Assembly (NCBI GenBank): GCA_031279615.1
Contig: JAITIE010000016.1
Span: forward strand, 1-8,166
DNA length: 8,166 nt
Reading direction: 5' to 3'
DNA from: Candidatus Margulisiibacteriota bacterium
GTDB lineage: Bacteria > Margulisbacteria > Termititenacia > Termititenacales > Termititenacaceae
The position numbers were made by a program, and so were the translations under genes. Below are positions 5,806 to 8,166 of the stretch, piece after piece; within the stretch, counting starts at the first letter, position 1, and each line of letters begins with the position of its first letter. The notes beneath the pieces were generated by a model. It made no database searches, was not told where the DNA came from, and worked only from the letters and a program-made list of their open reading frames with translations.

Positions 5806-6171
5806 CTAGTGGCTTAAAATATTATCACCCTGACCGTAGCCGAGCTGCACGGCGTGCGGCGCGCTAAGCGTTTTTTCCTGCGTTGACCAGCGGTATTGAT
5901 ATTTCAAGAAATTACCGGAGTAGGTCTTGCCGCCGACAGTTGCGGTATAGACGGTTTTGCCGGTTTTGGCGCCGTATTCCTGGCCGTTGACGACAATGCC
6001 GCGCTGGGGAGCGTAGGCGCGCATTTCCAATCCGGCCGCGCTGTCGGCATGAGTCAACAGCGAGTCTATGCCGAAGATCAGCTGATCGTTTTCCGTGCCG
6101 AGATAGATTTTAGTATTCGCGCTCAGGACCGCCGCAACAATAATAATGAACAGCAAAATCTTTTTTTTCAT
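5806..6171 (-). CDS. Small exported or membrane-anchored hypothetical protein
   Basis: This 121-residue protein begins with a clear Sec-type N-terminus: MKKK followed by the hydrophobic run ILLFIIIVAAVLSA (5-18), then a polar mature part. Cleavage after A18 is possible, or the segment may stay as an anchor; there is no lipobox cysteine. The mature part is rich in Gly, Tyr and Thr, with a strand-like stretch around VNGQEYGAKTGKTVYTATVGG (61-81) and YQYRW (91-95), so a small beta-rich envelope protein is likely. AGGAAG lies 7 bases before the ATG at 6169-6171 on the minus strand. The gene converges with the small ORF pair (41 bp between stops) and diverges from the 385-residue gene, with which it shares an identical 12 bp ending in the start codon. 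Function unknown. Confidence 0.75.
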   Translation of the reverse strand: MKKKILLFIIIVAAVLSANTKIYLGTENDQLIFGIDSLLTHADSAAGLEMRAYAPQRGIVVNGQEYGAKTGKTVYTATVGGKTYSGNFLKYQYRWSTQEKTLSAPHAVQLGYGQGDNILSH

Positions 6172-6180
6172 AGCCGCACT
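6169..6180 (-). repeat. Shared 12-mer at the start codon, minus-strand copy
   Basis: Read on the minus strand this is AGTGCGGCTATG, ending in the start codon of the exported protein. The same 12 bases end in the start codon of the divergent gene at 6360-6371, so the two copies form an inverted repeat around the intergenic region. Confidence 0.7.
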
Positions 6181-6274
6181 TCCTATTTATATCCTACATA
6201 AATAAATCGTAATTTAGCCGGAATAGTTGCAATTTTTTATTTACTTGTTGCTGAAACGGTCATTTCTAGCTCCG

Positions 6275-6280
6275 CATAAT
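6275..6280 (+). promoter_or_regulatory. Possible -10 box for the 385-residue gene
   Basis: The divergent intergenic region is AT-rich. CATAAT at 6275-6280 is one mismatch from the -10 consensus, but no well-spaced -35 is visible. If used, it would give a leader of about 80 bases that includes the inverted repeat at 6308-6351. On the minus strand I see AT-rich sequence (for example TATAAA just upstream of the ribosome binding site) but no convincing promoter. Confidence 0.25.
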
Positions 6281-6307
6281 ATTAAGAAAATTCGATGCAT
6301 TTTAAGG

Positions 6308-6351
6308 ATTGTCTTGATCGATAAGTTACTCGAAAGAAATCAAGAAACAAT
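6308..6351 (+). promoter_or_regulatory. Bulged inverted repeat upstream of the 385-residue gene
   Basis: TCTTGAT (6312-6318) pairs with ATCAAGA (6339-6345). After a two-base bulge, ATTG (6308-6311) pairs with CAAT (6348-6351), giving an 11-bp broken stem around a 20-base loop. It ends 3 bases before the ribosome binding site GGGAG (6355-6359). It could be a 5'-leader hairpin affecting translation or a protein-binding operator. It lacks a U-run, so it is not a standard terminator. Confidence 0.5.
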
Positions 6352-6359
6352 TTTGGGAG

Positions 6360-6371
6360 AGTGCGGCTATG
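6360..6371 (+). repeat. Shared 12-mer at the start codon, plus-strand copy
   Basis: AGTGCGGCTATG ends in the start codon of the 385-residue gene and is identical to the minus-strand sequence ending in the start codon of the divergent exported protein. The four bases before it also resemble each other (AGG versus GAG type purines), as both include part of the ribosome binding site. Confidence 0.7.
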
Positions 6372-7526
6372 TCTATCCACCTGCCGCAAGAAGCGCTTGA
6401 CCAGCACAGACAACTTCGACAATTGCAGCGATCTGCCGTTGGCGTTGCTCCGGAGCGATCCGGCAGTAATGTTGAAACAAACGCCGCTGGCAGTAAACCA
6501 GATATCTGGACTAAAAACGATGCATTGGCTTCACCAGAAATTAAGGCAACCGGTAAAACTAGAGAGGAGTTCCATAAGCTTATGGATTATGTGCGGCCGC
6601 AATTTGAAATTGTCCAGATTGCCGATAAAACTGAAACGCCGCCCGCGCCAGACTATATCAAGCAGAGCGGAGAGGAACGGACTTGGGATACTCTCATGTG
6701 GCGTCTAAAAGAAGCGGCCGATTATTCCGCTAAGAGCGGTGGTATTCAAACCTATATGGTACAAAACATTGAGTATTCAATAGGGGCTTTATTCCGCACT
6801 GTCCGCGGAGCAAACACCCAGCAATTAGAAGAGGATTTGTTAAAAGCAATCAAGCCGTTTTTTCAATCTGACAATGGTTATATCAAGGCGCCCGGCCAAA
6901 CTCAGCTGGAAAATCTAATTAGAGACTTATGTTCTGGCAAGCTGACCTATGGAGAGCAATTTCGTAGAGGAGAAACACCTACAGCCATGAATGAACGCTA
7001 TACGGCGGATCAGGCCGCGCAACAGGCCGCCCGTCTGGCGGTGGCGCAGGAGGCAAGGCAAAGTCCAACACCGACAATAGTACTGGAGATGCCACAAACA
7101 TCAGAGGACAAAGGGCGGGTTATTACAGAAACACCAACTCCTGCGTTTTACGACAAACCTAAAAACATAGATCAACTGGCGCATAATATAGCGCTGTATT
7201 GCCGCGCAAATAATCCGCCGGAGAAAGAGGCTGTTGTCAAGATGCTGCGGGATTTTCTCGGCCCCGTGCCGGAAACAAATAAACATACCCTATATTGCAA
7301 TACTGTCAACACCATAGCGCACGCGGCTCTACACAGCCTGTTTCATCCTGAATATGCCGGTTCTCACCCGGGAATTTCCAGCAGAAATCTGTCCACCGAA
7401 CAAAAAGCCTTGATCGCCGATGTATTCAGGGAATCTTTAACAGAGATCACTCAAAATATAGACCCGCGATTCAATACTTTGCGCCTGGATGGCGCATTCA
7501 GGTCGCTCGATAGATACATCTACTGA
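6369..7526 (+). CDS. Hypothetical protein, 385 residues, two predicted helical regions
   Basis: I do not recognise this protein. It has no signal peptide or membrane segment. By eye, residues 60-200 look largely helical (LMWRLKEAADYSAKS, QTYMVQNIEYSIGALFRTV, QQLEEDLLKAIKPFF, QLENLIRDLCSG). Residues 200-265 form a low-complexity linker, first Ala/Gln-rich (213-230) then Pro/Thr-rich (231-260), and 266-385 is a second helical region with YCNTVNTIAHAALHSLFH and EQKALIADVFRESL. The two helical regions may be distant duplicates; this is weak. GGGAG at 6355-6359 is 9 bases before the ATG, supporting this start. Codon use includes AGA arginine and A/T-ending codons more often than the acn and trpD-like genes, suggesting an accessory origin. 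It ends convergently with the next gene, overlapping by 7 bp. Confidence 0.75.
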   Translation: MSIHLPQEALDQHRQLRQLQRSAVGVAPERSGSNVETNAAGSKPDIWTKNDALASPEIKATGKTREEFHKLMDYVRPQFEIVQIADKTETPPAPDYIKQSGEERTWDTLMWRLKEAADYSAKSGGIQTYMVQNIEYSIGALFRTVRGANTQQLEEDLLKAIKPFFQSDNGYIKAPGQTQLENLIRDLCSGKLTYGEQFRRGETPTAMNERYTADQAAQQAARLAVAQEARQSPTPTIVLEMPQTSEDKGRVITETPTPAFYDKPKNIDQLAHNIALYCRANNPPEKEAVVKMLRDFLGPVPETNKHTLYCNTVNTIAHAALHSLFHPEYAGSHPGISSRNLSTEQKALIADVFRESLTEITQNIDPRFNTLRLDGAFRSLDRYIY

Positions 7527-8166
7527 CGCGGACGGTAATACTGCAGCCATTTCGCGGTAAGCGGATCGTCGTTAAAATAGCGTTCCAGCAAGTCAAGCAT
7601 CCTGCGCAGCTCCTGCCGGTTCTGGATAGCATCGTAACTTTCTATTAATGCCGAAAGAATATACTGCAAATCCTTTTTATTTTCCGGACTGTTGCCGGCC
7701 ATTATTCTGTCAGGAGGCAGATTATCCAGCACAAATTTTCCGTGGGCAATGATCTCCTGGTAGGGCGGGTCTGCACTGTCGATATAAGCCGCTATTAAAT
7801 TTCTTTGTATGGACAGATCATACTTGTCGTACTGGACAGATTTTTGCATGGATGCTATATCGATCTGTCCGCTTTTTTTGTACTGGCCAAGATAATAGGT
7901 TGCGATCGACCGTAAAGGATTCAAAATTTCCCATCCCATCCTAGGCGGAGGATAATATTTGCTGACACCGAAATAATCATGTATCGCGCCAGATTCTATT
8001 CTAACCGACCCGTGATATACGCCTTCAGCTAGAGTTGATTCTACTGTAACAGATCTTTTTTGCAAAAAAGAGTAGAACAAGAACTGAAAATCCGCCGCTT
8101 CGGCGCAGTACATAGAGCGGTAACGCAAAGCCTCCGGCAGCGTGTAATACCCGGTCTTGAACGGCT
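7520..8166 (-). CDS. Hypothetical helical protein, C-terminal part (5' end outside window)
   Basis: The frame is open from the right edge (first full codon at 8164) to TAG at 7520-7522, giving 214 visible residues. A TTG at 8128 exists but has no special support as a start, since the frame continues through YYTLPEALRY upstream without a stop. The visible protein has a first part rich in aromatic residues (FQFLFYSFL, then HDYFGVSKYYPPPRMGW) and a C-terminal half that reads as successive helices (LRSIATYYLGQYKKSG, LSIQRNLIAAYI, LQYILSALIESYDAIQ, LRRMLDLLERYF), somewhat like TPR-type repeats. No catalytic motif is recognised. It converges with the 385-residue gene with a 7-bp overlap of stop regions and no room for a terminator between them. 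Confidence 0.65.
   Translation of the reverse strand, partial: PFKTGYYTLPEALRYRSMYCAEAADFQFLFYSFLQKRSVTVESTLAEGVYHGSVRIESGAIHDYFGVSKYYPPPRMGWEILNPLRSIATYYLGQYKKSGQIDIASMQKSVQYDKYDLSIQRNLIAAYIDSADPPYQEIIAHGKFVLDNLPPDRIMAGNSPENKKDLQYILSALIESYDAIQNRQELRRMLDLLERYFNDDPLTAKWLQYYRPRQ

Noticed and set aside
5655..5867. A 70-residue plus-strand frame
   Set aside because: It overlaps the 41-residue ORF in another frame and the 3' end of the exported protein gene, and has no ribosome binding site; the 5639 frame is better placed.
6361..6708. A 115-residue frame inside the 385-residue gene
   Set aside because: It starts within the ribosome binding region of the longer gene and is in a different frame; the longer ORF is favoured.

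Overview
The window looks like part of a bacterial chromosome of roughly even base composition from a cell with a two-membrane envelope. The basis for this is a TonB C-terminal domain at the left edge and a small secreted or membrane-anchored protein further right. The mix of a DUF4143-type ATPase, a VapBC toxin-antitoxin pair and several small unrecognised proteins is common in anaerobic, host-associated or uncultured lineages. No rRNA, tRNA or phylogenetic marker is present, so I do not assign a taxon.

Left part (1-2386). The 3' end of a tonB-like gene is followed by an AT-rich gap holding two tandem inverted repeats and a perfect TTGACA-N16-TATAAT promoter. This promoter drives a 429-residue AAA ATPase/DUF4143 gene whose ATG lies only about 10 bp after the -10 box with no ribosome binding site, so its mRNA is probably leaderless. 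A near-identical 33/34-bp direct repeat sits on either side of the ATPase gene, one copy covering the tonB stop codon, which suggests an inserted cassette. Next comes a vapB-vapC pair with ATGA stop-start coupling. The VapC lacks one of its four expected acidic residues and its last 13 codons overlap the 3' end of the convergent aconitase gene.

Central part (2346-5393). An aconitase of the putative/Aquifex type (minus strand) diverges from a gene of the anthranilate phosphoribosyltransferase (TrpD) fold family. The TrpD-like protein keeps much of the fold and the GLDE metal site but has lost the KHGN substrate loop, so its substrate may differ. Its promoter also appears to give a leaderless mRNA. 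No other trp gene is visible.

Right part (5394-8166). This accessory-looking stretch holds two tandem small ORFs that share an ADNxNY motif, a minus-strand exported protein, a divergent 385-residue helical protein of unknown function, and the 3' portion of another unrecognised helical protein that runs off the window. The divergent pair shares an identical 12-bp sequence ending in each start codon, in inverted orientation, and a bulged inverted repeat precedes the 385-residue gene.

Working together: acn and the trpD-like gene share a 60-bp divergent control region. VapB and VapC form a regulatory pair. No single multi-gene pathway is evident. The best candidates for something new are the ATPase cassette with its palindromes and flanking repeats, and the TrpD paralogue with its rewritten active-site loop.
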